From Pseudomonadota bacterium (GTDB lineage: Bacteria > Pseudomonadota > Gammaproteobacteria > Burkholderiales > Burkholderiaceae_C), in NCBI GenBank assembly GCA_018241225.1, contig JAFEEG010000019.1:336034-400033 (forward strand): a DNA stretch of 64,000 bases, given 5' to 3'. Positions 1 to 8,697 of the stretch are shown here, piece after piece (positions within the stretch are counted from its first letter, which is position 1; the number at the start of each line of letters is the position of its first letter). The translations under genes and the position numbers were made by a program. The notes under the pieces are model-generated. The model was given only the letters and a program-made list of their open reading frames with translations, was not told where the DNA came from and made no database searches.

Positions 1-1918
1 CGCCCTTGGGCAGGGGCAACGGCTGGTCGACGCGCGTGCTGCCATCGGGTGCGGTGTTGCGCACCACCTGGTCCACCGCGATGAAGCTGGTGTATTGGGT
101 GAGCAGGCCGTAGCGCAGGCCCAGCGCGGTGATCTGCTCGCGCAGCTCGCCGCCGCCTTGCAGCGACTCCTGGTCCTGCAGCGCGGCGATGCGATGGCGT
201 GCCCACAGGCTTCGCAGCGCAACTGCGTCGGGCTGCAGCGTCGACGCATTCACCGCGAACTCCTGGCGCCACGGGCCTTCTGCACTTTGGCCTTCCAGCA
301 CCAGGCGGCCCTTGGGTTGTCCGCGCCACTTGCCGAACAGGATGACGGGGCGCTCGCCCAGCACGTCGGGCAGGGCCTGCGGCTCGATGTCGTACGCGTC
401 CAGGCCCTCGAAGCGGGCGCGCAGGTGGGTGAGCACGGGCGATTCGATCATGCGGCGAAAGCGCGCGGCTTCGCGCGGTGCCTGCATCGGGTCGGTGATG
501 ACAAAAGGCTCGCCCATGCCCGCGCGCGCCAGGCCTTCGATGAGGTGGCGGTTCACCGCGCTGCCGATGCCGAAGGCGAACAGGTTGGCCTTGCCCAGGT
601 TCTTGCGCACCAGCTCGAAGGCCTCGCGCTCCACCGTCACGTAGCCGTCGGTGACCACCACCACGGTGCGCGACACCTTGTCGGCCTTGGGCTCGTCGTA
701 CACGCGCTTGAGGGCGGGAATGAGTTCGGTGCTGCCGCCGCCCGCGTAGCTGCGGATGGTTTCCAGCGCCTGCTCGATGTTCGCGCGGCTGGCCGGCACG
801 GGATGCGGCGAGAGCATCTTGTTGCTGCCCGAGAAGAGCAGCACGTTGAAGGTGTCGCTGGGACGAAGGCCGCCCAGCAGGCGCTCGAGCATGGCTTTGG
901 CCGTGTCCAGCGGAAAGCCGTGCATGGAGCCGGAGATGTCGACCACGAAGATGTAGTCGCGCGGCGAGATGGATTCGGCCGGCACCGAGCGCGGCGGCTG
1001 CACCATGGCCAGGAAGAAGCTCTCGGCGCCCGGGCCCTGGCCGGGATAGAGCATCAGGCCCGACTGGATCTGCTCGCCCGAGAGGCGATAGTCGAGCACG
1101 AAGTCGCGGTTGTCGGCGCTCTCGCTGGCGGCGCGGAGCACCACGTTGGCGCGCCGGTCCTCGTCGCTTCGTTGTACGTCGATGGCGTGCGTGAGCGAGC
1201 GGAGTTCACCGATGGCCACGGGCGAATCGATGGCCAGCTTCATCTCGAAGGCGCTGCCCGAGGCCACACCGGCGCGCAGCGTGGGCTGCGCCACCCACTC
1301 GGAGTGCGCAAGTTCGGAGCGCGGGCTGTTGTAGCGCGGCCCCACCACCATGGGGAACACGAACTGGTAGCTGCCTGCTTGCGGCACCAGCAGCTCGTTG
1401 TAGCGCAGCTCCACCTGCACGTCGTCGCCGGGCAGGATGTTGGCCACCTTCATCTGGAACACGTTGGGCAGGTGCTGCTCCAGCAGGGCGGCGGTCTTGC
1501 CCTGCTGCTTCGCGCTTTCGTACTCCTGGCGCGCCTGCTGCTTCTCGCGGATCTGCGCCTCGATCACGCGCTCGGCCAGGCGCACCGTCAGGCCGTTCAC
1601 CGCCGCGCGGGTGGAGCCGGGGAACACATAGCTCGCCTCGATGGGGCGCGTGCCTTCGTTGCGGTAGGTCTGGGTGACGCGCACCTGCGCAATCACGCCG
1701 GCGATCTTCACGTCCACGGCCGTGCCCTTGAGCGGCAGGCGGTCTACCGACGGGTCGTCGCTCTTGACGAAGAAGTAGGGGCTCTCGGTCTTCTGGCGGG
1801 GCTGGCCTTGCTCCTGTGCGTGCGCCGGCGGCGGGCTGGCCAGCATCAGCAGGAAGCACAGGGCGGCCAGCACCAGGGTGCCCAGCCAGAGCCGGCGTGC
1901 GTGGCGTGGATGTTCCAT
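1..1918 (-). CDS. VIT and VWA domain secreted protein (3' end outside window)
   Basis: The frame opens at an ATG at 1918 and runs off the left edge without a stop, so only the first 639 residues are visible. It begins with a signal peptide: Arg-rich start, hydrophobic core, likely cleavage after the AHA at residues 32-34. A VIT (inter-alpha-trypsin inhibitor) domain follows, containing 'TQTYRNEGTRPIEASYVFP'. A von Willebrand A domain has an intact MIDAS start, DISGS, with Asp327, Ser329 and Ser331. Proteins with this layout are exported metal-binding adhesion or surface proteins, and many proteobacterial members are called sortase-target proteins. Whether a C-terminal anchor exists cannot be seen. 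It diverges from the PBP gene over 218 bp. The family call is secure; the function is not. Confidence 0.88.
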   Translation of the reverse strand, partial: MEHPRHARRLWLGTLVLAALCFLLMLASPPPAHAQEQGQPRQKTESPYFFVKSDDPSVDRLPLKGTAVDVKIAGVIAQVRVTQTYRNEGTRPIEASYVFPGSTRAAVNGLTVRLAERVIEAQIREKQQARQEYESAKQQGKTAALLEQHLPNVFQMKVANILPGDDVQVELRYNELLVPQAGSYQFVFPMVVGPRYNSPRSELAHSEWVAQPTLRAGVASGSAFEMKLAIDSPVAIGELRSLTHAIDVQRSDEDRRANVVLRAASESADNRDFVLDYRLSGEQIQSGLMLYPGQGPGAESFFLAMVQPPRSVPAESISPRDYIFVVDISGSMHGFPLDTAKAMLERLLGGLRPSDTFNVLLFSGSNKMLSPHPVPASRANIEQALETIRSYAGGGSTELIPALKRVYDEPKADKVSRTVVVVTDGYVTVEREAFELVRKNLGKANLFAFGIGSAVNRHLIEGLARAGMGEPFVITDPMQAPREAARFRRMIESPVLTHLRARFEGLDAYDIEPQALPDVLGERPVILFGKWRGQPKGRLVLEGQSAEGPWRQEFAVNASTLQPDAVALRSLWARHRIAALQDQESLQGGGELREQITALGLRYGLLTQYTSFIAVDQVVRNTAPDGSTRVDQPLPLPKG

Positions 1919-2136
1919 GTCGTTCGTCCTCTTGTTCTCGTGGAGATGGAAGCCGCACGGCTTGTGCGGCAACGCCACTGTGGGACGCGGATTCGAAGCC
2001 TGTGGGAAGGCTTCTTGAAACGACTTATCCTTGTGTGAAGTCTGTGTGAAGTCCGCCCGAACTGGACTTCACATCCCCTTCGGGCGGCGCAGCGAGCATC
2101 GACGCATACATATCGTCATCGGCGAGGAGCCAGGCT

Positions 2137-4590
2137 GTGCCCGGACAAAAACCGAAACCCAAAGAATCCGTGAACCTCAAAGACAACAAGAAAGCCCTGC
2201 TGAAATGGGCTGCCATCGGCCTGGGCGGCCTGGTGCTGGCCGGCGTGCTGCTGGTGGGCGTGGTGGTGGCCCTGCTGCTGCCGGGCCTGCCCGATGTGAA
2301 GCAGCTGGCCGACTACCAGCCCAAGCTGCCGCTGCGCGTGCTCACCACCGACGGGGTGGTGATCGGCGAGTTCGGCGAAGAGCGGCGGCAGATGGTGCCG
2401 CTGGCGCAGATTCCCAAGGCGATGAAGGATGCGGTGATTGCGGTGGAAGACGCGCGCTTCTACGAGCATGGCGGCATCGACACCCTGGGCATCCTGCGCG
2501 CGGCATTGTCGAACATGGTGCATGGCATGCGCCAGGGCGCATCCACCATCACGCAGCAGGTGGCGCGCAACGTGTATCTCTCGTCCGAGCGCACCATGAG
2601 CCGCAAGCTCAAGGAGGCGCTGATCGCGCTGCGCCTGGAAGACGAGCTTTCCAAGGACCAGATCCTGGAGATCTACCTCAACCAGATCTACCTGGGCCAG
2701 CGGGCCTACGGCTTCGCTGCTGCGTCAGAAGCGTACTTCGGCAAGCCGCTCAAGGACATTACGCTGGCCGAGGCGGCGATGCTGGCCGGACTGCCCAAAG
2801 CGCCGGGTGCGAACAACCCGGTGGCCAATCCGCGCCGCGCGCGGGCGCGCCAGCTCTACGTGCTGGACCGCATGCAGTCGCAGGGTTTCGCTACCGCCGA
2901 GCAGGTGGCCAAGGCCAAGAACGAGGAGCTGCAGCTGCGCGGCGTGTACAACCCCGAGCGCCTGCATGCCGAGTACGTGGCCGAGATGGTTCGCCAGCAG
3001 ATGGTGGCGCAGTACGGCGACAGCGCCTACGTGCGCGGCCTCACGGTGACCACCACCTTGCTTTCCAACGACCAGGCGGCGGCCTACCAGTCGCTGCGCC
3101 GCGGCATCCTGGACTACGAACGCCGCCAGCCCTGGCGCGGCCCCGAGGCCAACGTGAAGCTGCCGCAGGAAGGCGACGCGCTGGACGATGCCATCGACGA
3201 CGCGCTGGCCGCACACCCCGACGACGGCGAAGTGCTCGCGGCCGTGGTGCTGGAAGCAACGCCCAAGCAGTTGGTGGCGGTGGGCCGCGACGGTGAGGAG
3301 ATGAAGATCACCGGCGATGGCCTGCGCCTGGTGCAGGTGGGCCTGTCGACGCGCACCGATGCCCGCCAGCGCGTGGCGCGCGGCTCGGTGCTGCGCGTCA
3401 CCAAGAATGCCAAGGGTTCGTGGGAAGTGGTGCAGCTGCCCGAAGTGGAAGGAGCCTTTGTCGGCATGGACCCGCGCGACGGCTCCATCCGCGCCCTGGT
3501 GGGTGGCTTCGACTTCGGCCAGAACCAGTTCAACCACGTCACGCAGGCATGGCGTCAGCCGGGCTCGAGCTTCAAGCCATTCATCTATTCTGCGGCTCTC
3601 GAAAAGGGCTTCGCGCCCGCCACGCTGGTGAACGACGGTCCGCTGTTCTTCGACCGCGGCACCACTGGTGGCCAGCCCTGGGAGCCGAAGAATTCCGACG
3701 GCAACTTCGACGGCCCCATGACCGTGCGCACGGCGCTGCAGAAGTCCAAGAACATGGTGACCATTCGCGTGCTGCAGTCCATCGGCACGACGTATGCACA
3801 GGAATGGTCGGGTCACTTCGGTCTCGATCCCGACAAGCAGCCGCCCTACCTGCCGATGGCGCTGGGCGCGGGTTCGGTCACGCCGCTGCAGATGGCAGTG
3901 GGCTACGGCGTGTTTGCCAACGGCGGCTACCTGGTCAAGCCCAACCTGGTGAGCAAGGTGGTCGAGCGCGGCGACAAGGTGCTGTTCGAAGCGCCGCCGC
4001 CGGTGCTGGACGAAAGCACGCGCGCCATTCCCGAGCGCAATGCCTTCATCATGCGCACGCTGCTGCAAAGCGTGATCAAGAACGGCACCGGCGCGCGCGC
4101 CTACCAGGCCCTTCGGCGCGAGGACATCTACGGCAAGACCGGCACCACCAACGATTCGTTCGACACCTGGTTCGCGGGCTTCCAGCCCACGCGCGTGGGC
4201 ATTGTCTGGATCGGCTACGACACGCCGCGCCAGCTGGGCGTGCGCGGCGAAACCGGCGGCAGCCTGAGCTTGCCGGTGTGGACCAGTTATATGCAGCGCG
4301 TGCTCAAGGGCGTGCCGGTGGAAAAGTCCACCGTGCCGGCGGGCGTGGTGCTGGCCGATGGCGACTGGTACTACGACGACTACCCACCGGGCCGTGCGGT
4401 GCCCAGCCTGGACGTGGATACCGGCCCGAGCCTGGGTGTGCCTGGCGGCGGCGTGCCCGCCGGCACCGTGCCGGGCTTTGGCAGCAGCCCGCCGGCCGAG
4501 GCCATGGGCGGCGCGGCGCCTGCGCCCCAGCAGCAACAACAGGGGCAGACGCAGGACCGGAACTGGATCTTGGATCTGTTCAGGCGGTAG
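2137..4590 (+). CDS. mrcA: Penicillin-binding protein 1A, bifunctional transglycosylase/transpeptidase
   Basis: This 817-residue class A PBP polymerises and cross-links peptidoglycan in the periplasm. A single membrane anchor lies at about residues 23-49. The GT51 domain follows, with the 'VEDARFYEHGGID' motif and catalytic Glu104. The C-terminal transpeptidase has the SxxK serine at Ser477 (SSFK), an SKN-type motif in 'LQKSKNMVT', and KTG at 667-669. The tail is Pro/Gly/Gln-rich. The GTG start at 2137 is chosen because GAGGAG sits eight bases upstream. The length matches betaproteobacterial PBP1A. It stands alone, divergent from the VIT/VWA gene. No damaged motif is seen. Confidence 0.96.
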   Translation: MPGQKPKPKESVNLKDNKKALLKWAAIGLGGLVLAGVLLVGVVVALLLPGLPDVKQLADYQPKLPLRVLTTDGVVIGEFGEERRQMVPLAQIPKAMKDAVIAVEDARFYEHGGIDTLGILRAALSNMVHGMRQGASTITQQVARNVYLSSERTMSRKLKEALIALRLEDELSKDQILEIYLNQIYLGQRAYGFAAASEAYFGKPLKDITLAEAAMLAGLPKAPGANNPVANPRRARARQLYVLDRMQSQGFATAEQVAKAKNEELQLRGVYNPERLHAEYVAEMVRQQMVAQYGDSAYVRGLTVTTTLLSNDQAAAYQSLRRGILDYERRQPWRGPEANVKLPQEGDALDDAIDDALAAHPDDGEVLAAVVLEATPKQLVAVGRDGEEMKITGDGLRLVQVGLSTRTDARQRVARGSVLRVTKNAKGSWEVVQLPEVEGAFVGMDPRDGSIRALVGGFDFGQNQFNHVTQAWRQPGSSFKPFIYSAALEKGFAPATLVNDGPLFFDRGTTGGQPWEPKNSDGNFDGPMTVRTALQKSKNMVTIRVLQSIGTTYAQEWSGHFGLDPDKQPPYLPMALGAGSVTPLQMAVGYGVFANGGYLVKPNLVSKVVERGDKVLFEAPPPVLDESTRAIPERNAFIMRTLLQSVIKNGTGARAYQALRREDIYGKTGTTNDSFDTWFAGFQPTRVGIVWIGYDTPRQLGVRGETGGSLSLPVWTSYMQRVLKGVPVEKSTVPAGVVLADGDWYYDDYPPGRAVPSLDVDTGPSLGVPGGGVPAGTVPGFGSSPPAEAMGGAAPAPQQQQQGQTQDRNWILDLFRR

Positions 4591-4626
4591 GGTCCGAGGA
4601 TTCGAGTTGGACAAAACGAAGAATCC

Positions 4627-4766
4627 ATGTAGACCATCAATATCCACGAGGCGAAGACGCACCTGTCGCGCATTGTCGAGCGCGTGGCACTGGGTGAGTC
4701 CTTCGTCATTGCCAAGGCGGGCAAGCCGAGGTAGTTCCGCTCGATGCACCTGTTGTCATCGAGCGG
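4627..4766 (+). pseudogene. VapB/Phd-type antitoxin relic
   Basis: An ATG at 4627 is followed at once by TAG, and then by a recognisable antitoxin N-terminus: 'TINIHEAKTHLSRIVERVAL', then 'GESFVIAKAGKP'. The frame stops again at 4732-4734. The expected continuation 'VVPLDAP' is present from 4731 in the next frame. So the gene has a nonsense codon at position 2 (one base from the CAG usual in 'MQTINIHEAKT') and a frameshift near residue 35. The family normally neutralises a PIN-domain toxin and represses its own operon. This copy cannot make antitoxin. The antitoxin-toxin order is intact, and the next relic is fused directly behind it. Confidence 0.8.
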
Positions 4767-4769
4767 GGG

Positions 4770-5006
4770 CTGGATCGGCCGGATTTTCAAGTGGACGGAA
4801 ACTTGCTGCGGCGGGGCCTGCTCGACAACGGATATGCCGAACTGCTGATCACCGGGGCGCATGTGTTGGCGATGAAAAGGCTGCCACCCATTCACAAGGA
4901 TCCGTTCGATCGGCTGCTGGTTGCCCAGGCGATGACCGAAGGCATGACGCTGTTGACCGCGGACTCGAATGTGGCGCTCTACCCTGGCCCCATCCGGAAG
5001 GTGTGA
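4770..5006 (+). pseudogene. VapC PIN-domain toxin relic, C-terminal half only
   Basis: In frame with the tail of the antitoxin relic, the sequence reads 'LDRPDFQVDGNLLRRGLLDNG', then 'LPPIHKDPFDRLLVAQA' and 'LLTADSNVALYPGPIRKV'. These are the last two-thirds of a VapC ribonuclease, including the conserved acidic DPFDR region. The N-terminal strand that carries the first catalytic Asp (usually 'LLDTHALLW') and the first helices are missing, so the toxin cannot be active. An internal deletion appears to have joined antitoxin codons to toxin codons. A 71-residue frame from a GTG at 4791 is open but has no ribosome binding site and is unlikely to be made. Confidence 0.8.
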
Positions 5007-5165
5007 CGCGTAGCCTCGGAGCTTCGTTGTGATCCGCTGACGCGCACCGGCACCCCCATTCGCGTTCTTGGAACCTTCGTTTTCAGCCATTCTCGGGCTG
5101 AGCGTATTCCTTGCCTTCCACCGCACGCACACGGCGATACTCCCCCAATGAAAGGAAGAGGACCG

Positions 5166-5570
5166 ATGAGGAAGAAGTCGCTGATCCCGCTGCTCGCGCT
5201 GGCCGCATCCCTGGCCGCGCATGCAGGCTGGAATGTGGTGGCGCCGCTGGAGGCCAACGATGGCAAGTGGGCGCTGTACATGGACGATGCCGACGTGAAG
5301 AGGGAAGGGCAGCGCGTTCGCGTCTCGACGCTGTACGACCTGCCGCCGACGGCGCGCCTGAACGTCAGGGACAAGGAGGTGCATTCCATCCGCGACCGCA
5401 TCGAGCTGGACTGCGGCAAGTCCACCTACACCTCGGTGGGCTCCACCTACATCGACGGGCCCATGGGCAAGGGCGAGGTGGTGCTCGCGCTCGGGCCTAC
5501 CCCCGAGGAAGACGTCGACACCAACGGGGCACTGGCGGCCATTGCCAAGAAAGCTTGCGCCGCGCGCTGA
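5166..5570 (+). CDS. Exported surface-adhesin E-like protein
   Basis: This 134-residue protein starts with a signal peptide, 'MRKKSLIPLLALAASLAAHA'. Its body resembles the surface-adhesin protein E family: a Trp near the start, 'ALYMDDADVKREGQRVRVSTL', a central Tyr-Asp, and 'IRDRIELDCG'. The ATG at 5166 is preferred over the in-frame ATG at 5148, because the purine-rich run AAGGAAGAGG at 5152-5161 fits as a ribosome binding site for 5166 and lies inside the gene for the other start. It is convergent with creC, 23 bp apart. The family is widespread and mostly uncharacterised in betaproteobacteria, so no specific role is claimed. Confidence 0.75.
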   Translation: MRKKSLIPLLALAASLAAHAGWNVVAPLEANDGKWALYMDDADVKREGQRVRVSTLYDLPPTARLNVRDKEVHSIRDRIELDCGKSTYTSVGSTYIDGPMGKGEVVLALGPTPEEDVDTNGALAAIAKKACAAR

Positions 5571-5593
5571 GCGCGCGCCGGCTTGCCTTCCAT

Positions 5594-7090
5594 CTAGTAC
5601 GACGCGAGCGGCAGGCTCAGGGTTGCAATAGCGCCGCCGCGCGGCGCGTTTTCCAGCGTGATGCGCCCACGGTGCAGCCCGGCAATCTCCTTGACGAAAG
5701 CCAGGCCCAGGCCCGTGCTCTTTTTCTGGCTGTGTGGCCGCGCCAGCGAATAGAACTTCTCGAAGACCTGCTCGCGTGCGTAGTCCGGAATGCCCTGGCC
5801 GTGGTCGCGCACGGTGATGCGCGCCTCGCGCGAGCCCACGTGCAGGGCCAGTGCCACCTCGGAGTCCGGCGGCGAAAAATCGATGGCGTTGTCCAGCAGG
5901 TTGCTCACGGCGCGGCGCAGCAGGAAAGGGTCGCCCTCGACCTTGGCGTTGCTGTCGATGGCCACGTGCAGGCGGATCTGCCGCGCCGCGGCGGCGTTCT
6001 CGGCGCTGGCGGCCACCTCGTGCAGCAGGGGCGCGAGCGACACGGTTTCGCTGCGCTCCAGCGCGCGCTGGGTTTCCAGCGCGGTCAGTTCCATCATGCG
6101 ATCGACGATCTCCTGGATGCGCTGGGTCTCGCCGGCGATGTTGGCCAGGAAGTGATTGCGCTCGGCCTGCGGCATCGAGGGCTCCTGCAGCAGCTCGGCA
6201 GCGCCGCGGATGGCAGACAGCGGGCTCTTGATCTCGTGGGTGAAGGTCTGCACGTAGTCGGCCACGTAGCTGCGGCCGGTGAGCGCGTCGCGCATCTCGC
6301 GCAAGCCGCCGCGCAGGGTGTCGACGGCGCGGCGCAGCATGCGAGTGAGGCTCAGGCTGCGCTGCTGGCGCAGCCAGCGCAGGTAGTCCGAGATCAGGCC
6401 GAAGGGCCGCACCAGCCAGATCGAGACGATCACGGTGAGCAGCAGCAGGGCCAGCGCCGAGCCCACACCCACCCACAACGTGCGCGCCCGTGCATCCTGC
6501 ACGAACTGGCCGAAGCTCTGCACCGGCTTGCCCACGCTGACCACGCCGACGATCTCGCTGCCCCAGCGGATGGGCGCGGCGGCATACATCACCGAGGTGA
6601 GCGGATCGCCGGGCAGGTCGCGCGTGGTGCGCGCGCCGTACTGGCCGGCCAGGGCGCGGCTCACGTCGCTCCAGCGCGAGTAGTCGGCGTTGAGGTCGCG
6701 GCCGGTGGAGTCGAAGATAACGCGGCCGTGCTCGTCGGTGACGACCATGCGCAGCTCCACCCGCGTCTTGTGCAGGTTGTAGATCTGCGCCGAGAACTCG
6801 CGGGCGTACACCGAGCGAAACAGCGGCTCCAGCCGCTGCGTGTTGATGGCGCCGGCAATCACGTCCTGCTCCACCATGCTGGCCATGAGCTGCGAGATTT
6901 CCACCAGCGACTCTTCGGCCGACTCGCGGTAGCGGGGGTCGATGTCGGCCACCACGCGATAGAGCAGGAAAGCGATGCCGGCAAAATAGATCAGCAGCAC
7001 GCCGATGAAGATGCGCGTGCGCCGCGAGATGGCGCCTTGGCTCGCGGCTTGCTGGCGCTGGCGCCGCGTGGCGGCGGGCGATGGCTTCAT
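5594..7090 (-). CDS. creC: CreC-type membrane sensor histidine kinase
   Basis: This 498-residue kinase has a first membrane helix at about 26-46, a periplasmic sensor, and a second helix at about 203-226. A HAMP-like linker, an H-box with His285 ('FTHEIKSPLSAIRGAAELL'), an N-box ('NLLDNAIDF') and G-boxes ('GQGIPDYA', 'STGLGLAF') follow. The sensor carries stretches diagnostic of CreC: 'DYSRWSDV', 'GQYGART', 'SVMYAAAPI' and 'GVVSVGKP'. In enterobacteria CreC phosphorylates CreB and affects carbon and envelope responses. It starts 10 bp after creB, in one operon. Signal and targets in this organism are unknown. Confidence 0.93.
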   Translation of the reverse strand: MKPSPAATRRQRQQAASQGAISRRTRIFIGVLLIYFAGIAFLLYRVVADIDPRYRESAEESLVEISQLMASMVEQDVIAGAINTQRLEPLFRSVYAREFSAQIYNLHKTRVELRMVVTDEHGRVIFDSTGRDLNADYSRWSDVSRALAGQYGARTTRDLPGDPLTSVMYAAAPIRWGSEIVGVVSVGKPVQSFGQFVQDARARTLWVGVGSALALLLLTVIVSIWLVRPFGLISDYLRWLRQQRSLSLTRMLRRAVDTLRGGLREMRDALTGRSYVADYVQTFTHEIKSPLSAIRGAAELLQEPSMPQAERNHFLANIAGETQRIQEIVDRMMELTALETQRALERSETVSLAPLLHEVAASAENAAAARQIRLHVAIDSNAKVEGDPFLLRRAVSNLLDNAIDFSPPDSEVALALHVGSREARITVRDHGQGIPDYAREQVFEKFYSLARPHSQKKSTGLGLAFVKEIAGLHRGRITLENAPRGGAIATLSLPLASY

Positions 7091-7100
7091 CGTGCGGGCT

Positions 7101-7868
7101 TCACCGCGCCTGGGGCGGCAGGTCTTCGTTCAGGGCGTAGCCGGTGCCGCGCAAGGTGCGGATGGGCTCGACCTGCGGCGCCACTTCGCGCAGCTTGGCG
7201 CGCAGTGTCTTGATGTGCGCGTCCACCGTGCGATCGAAGCTGTCGCTGGCGTCGTCCCATACCAGCTCCAGCAGTTCCTCGCGGGTGAAGACGCGGCCGG
7301 GCCGCTGGATCATCAGGCGCAGCAGGCCGTATTCGTAGCGCGAGAGCTCCAGCAGGCGGCCGTAGTAGCGGATCTGCATTCGTTCGTTGTCGAGGGCGAA
7401 GGGCTGGGCGCCGGTTGCAGGGACCGGGGCCACCGGCGCTGCAGCGGGACCGGTGTGTGCGGCACTGCCGGCCAGCGCGCCACTGCGGCGAAGGATCGTG
7501 CGTACGCGCGCCACCAGCTCGCGTGGCGAGAAGGGCTTGGCGATGTAGTCGTCCGCGCCCAGCTCGAGGCCCACCACGCGGTCGATCTCGTCGTTGCGCG
7601 CGGTGAGAAACAGCATGGGCACGTCAGGCCCGCCGCCGGCGCGGCTCATGGCCTGCAGGCGCTTGAACAGCTCGAAGCCGTTCATGTCGGGCAGGCCGAT
7701 ATCCAGGATGACGATGGCCGGCGGCTGCGCCTCGAACTCGGCCAGCGCCGCCTGCGCGGTGGCGCACCACACGGGCACGAAGCCGTCGCTCTTGAGAACG
7801 TATTGCAGGGTGTCCGCAATGCCGGATTCGTCTTCGGCGATCAGGACGCGTTGCTGCGAGAAAGACAT
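7101..7868 (-). CDS. creB: CreB-type OmpR-family response regulator
   Basis: A 255-residue response regulator. The receiver domain has the acidic pair in 'LIAEDESG' and the phospho-acceptor Asp56 in 'VILDIGLPDMNGFELF'. The C-terminal winged helix reads 'RVFTREELLELVW...DRTVDAHIKTLRAKL'. A linker rich in Ala and Pro makes it longer than enterobacterial CreB (about 229 residues). The frame stays open far upstream; ATG 7868 begins the usual 'SQQRVLIAEDE' N-terminus. ATG 7877, three codons earlier, is an alternative with GAGG 11 bases before it. It lies 30-40 bp behind cueR on the same strand and may be partly co-transcribed with it. Confidence 0.92.
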   Translation of the reverse strand: MSFSQQRVLIAEDESGIADTLQYVLKSDGFVPVWCATAQAALAEFEAQPPAIVILDIGLPDMNGFELFKRLQAMSRAGGGPDVPMLFLTARNDEIDRVVGLELGADDYIAKPFSPRELVARVRTILRRSGALAGSAAHTGPAAAPVAPVPATGAQPFALDNERMQIRYYGRLLELSRYEYGLLRLMIQRPGRVFTREELLELVWDDASDSFDRTVDAHIKTLRAKLREVAPQVEPIRTLRGTGYALNEDLPPQAR

Positions 7869-7909
7869 GGGCGCCATGGTAGCGGGCGCCTCGCGGATGT
7901 GTCGGTCGC

Positions 7910-8374
7910 TCAAGCAACCCGCGCCAGGTCGTCCAGGATCGGGCAGTCCGGCCGCTGGTCGCCCTGGCAGCAGTGCACCAGGTGGGCCAGCGTGCGCTGC
8001 ATGCCCTGCATGGCGGCGATGCGCCGCTCCAGTTCTTCCAGGTGGCTTTGCGCAATGCGCTTGACGCTGGCGCTGGTGCGGCGGCGGTTGTGCCAGAGGT
8101 CGACCAGCTCGGCCACCTGCTCCATCGAGAAGCCCATCTCGCGCGAGCGCTTGATGAAGCGCAGCGTGTGCACATCGGCCGGGGTGTACTGGCGGTAGCC
8201 GCTGTCGGTGCGATGGACTTCGCCCAGGAGGCCCAGCCCCTCGTAGTGGCGCACCATGCGCGCAGATATGCCCGACAGTCGTGCCGCTTCGCCGATGTTC
8301 ACCGGCATGGCGTTGTCGTCCAGCGCGCCGTGCGCGGGCAGCGCATGGGCGGCGGATGCGTGTGCGGCGCTCAT
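7910..8374 (-). CDS. cueR: CueR-like MerR-family copper regulator
   Basis: A 154-residue MerR-type activator. A winged helix-turn-helix at about 26-60 ('NIGEAARLSGISARMVRHYE') is followed by a long dimerisation helix and a metal loop, 'HCCQGDQRPDCPIL'. The loop cysteines Cys136 and Cys144 are spaced as in CueR (Cys-x7-Cys), which binds Cu(I). The start at 8374 overlaps the copZ stop in an ATGA, so translation is probably coupled. A later Met at residue 23 begins the conserved domain and is the other possible start. Both flanking promoters have the long spacer that MerR proteins need, which supports control of copA and copZ. Confidence 0.9.
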   Translation of the reverse strand: MSAAHASAAHALPAHGALDDNAMPVNIGEAARLSGISARMVRHYEGLGLLGEVHRTDSGYRQYTPADVHTLRFIKRSREMGFSMEQVAELVDLWHNRRRTSASVKRIAQSHLEELERRIAAMQGMQRTLAHLVHCCQGDQRPDCPILDDLARVA

Positions 8375-8568
8375 TGCACGGTGTAGCCGGCGTCGGCAAT
8401 GGCGGCGGCCACGGCCTCGCGCGGCTGCGTGCTTTCCACCTGCACCTGGCCCTGCGCCAGCTCCACCTTGACCTGGGCGGCCGGGTCCACGCCTTGCACC
8501 GCTTCTTCGACGGCACGCACGCAGTGGCCGCAGCTCATGCCGGTGACCTGGAATTGATATTGGCTCAT
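8371..8568 (-). CDS. copZ: Copper chaperone, HMA domain (CopZ-like)
   Basis: A 65-residue single heavy-metal-associated domain with the Cu(I)-binding motif GMSCGHC near the N-terminus and the beta-alpha-beta layout of Atx1/CopZ proteins. It carries cytoplasmic copper to the exporter or the sensor. ATG 8568 is chosen because AGGAG lies eight bases upstream; the frame is open further up, but that part ('MDETWHQSQSS') falls in the promoter. It is the first gene of the copZ-cueR operon and diverges from copA. Ferredoxin-fold homology is clear; the preference for copper is inferred from its neighbours. Confidence 0.92.
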   Translation of the reverse strand: MSQYQFQVTGMSCGHCVRAVEEAVQGVDPAAQVKVELAQGQVQVESTQPREAVAAAIADAGYTVQ

Positions 8569-8604
8569 GTGAACTGCTCCTTGGCTTGATTGACTCTGAT
8601 GCCA

Positions 8605-8635
8605 AGTTTCATCCATGACATCATGTCAAGGTCAA
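8605..8635 (-). promoter_or_regulatory. MerR/CueR-type promoter of copZ-cueR
   Basis: Read on the minus strand, a -35 TTGACC (8635-8630) is separated by 19 bp from a weak -10 GAAACT (8610-8605). The spacer holds an imperfect dyad, CCTTGACAT/ATGTCATGG, around an ACATGATGT core. The long spacer and central dyad are typical of promoters that MerR proteins activate by twisting the DNA. The transcript would start about 30-35 bases before the copZ ATG, leaving room for its ribosome binding site. Confidence 0.65.
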
Positions 8636-8658
8636 GCATCTTCTGGAAAAAATAGATG

Positions 8659-8689
8659 TTGACTCTTACATGATGTGAAGGTCTAGCCT
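8659..8689 (+). promoter_or_regulatory. MerR/CueR-type promoter of copA
   Basis: A -35 TTGACT (8659-8664), a 19-bp spacer and a -10 TAGCCT (8684-8689) face copA. The spacer contains the same ACATGATGT core as the divergent copZ promoter, inside an imperfect dyad. The spacing is the MerR signature. The -10 box ends only eight bases before the copA ATG, so initiation should fall within about two bases of the start codon. Confidence 0.75.
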
Positions 8690-8697
8690 TCATACCC

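Noticed and set aside
95-2038. A 647-codon plus-strand frame opposite the VIT/VWA gene
   Set aside because: The minus strand encodes clear VIT and VWA domains with a signal peptide; the plus frame is a His/Ala/Arg-rich shadow.
4598-4626. GGATTC/GAATCC inverted repeat after the PBP gene as a terminator
   Set aside because: Only six base pairs, an 18-bp loop and no T tract.
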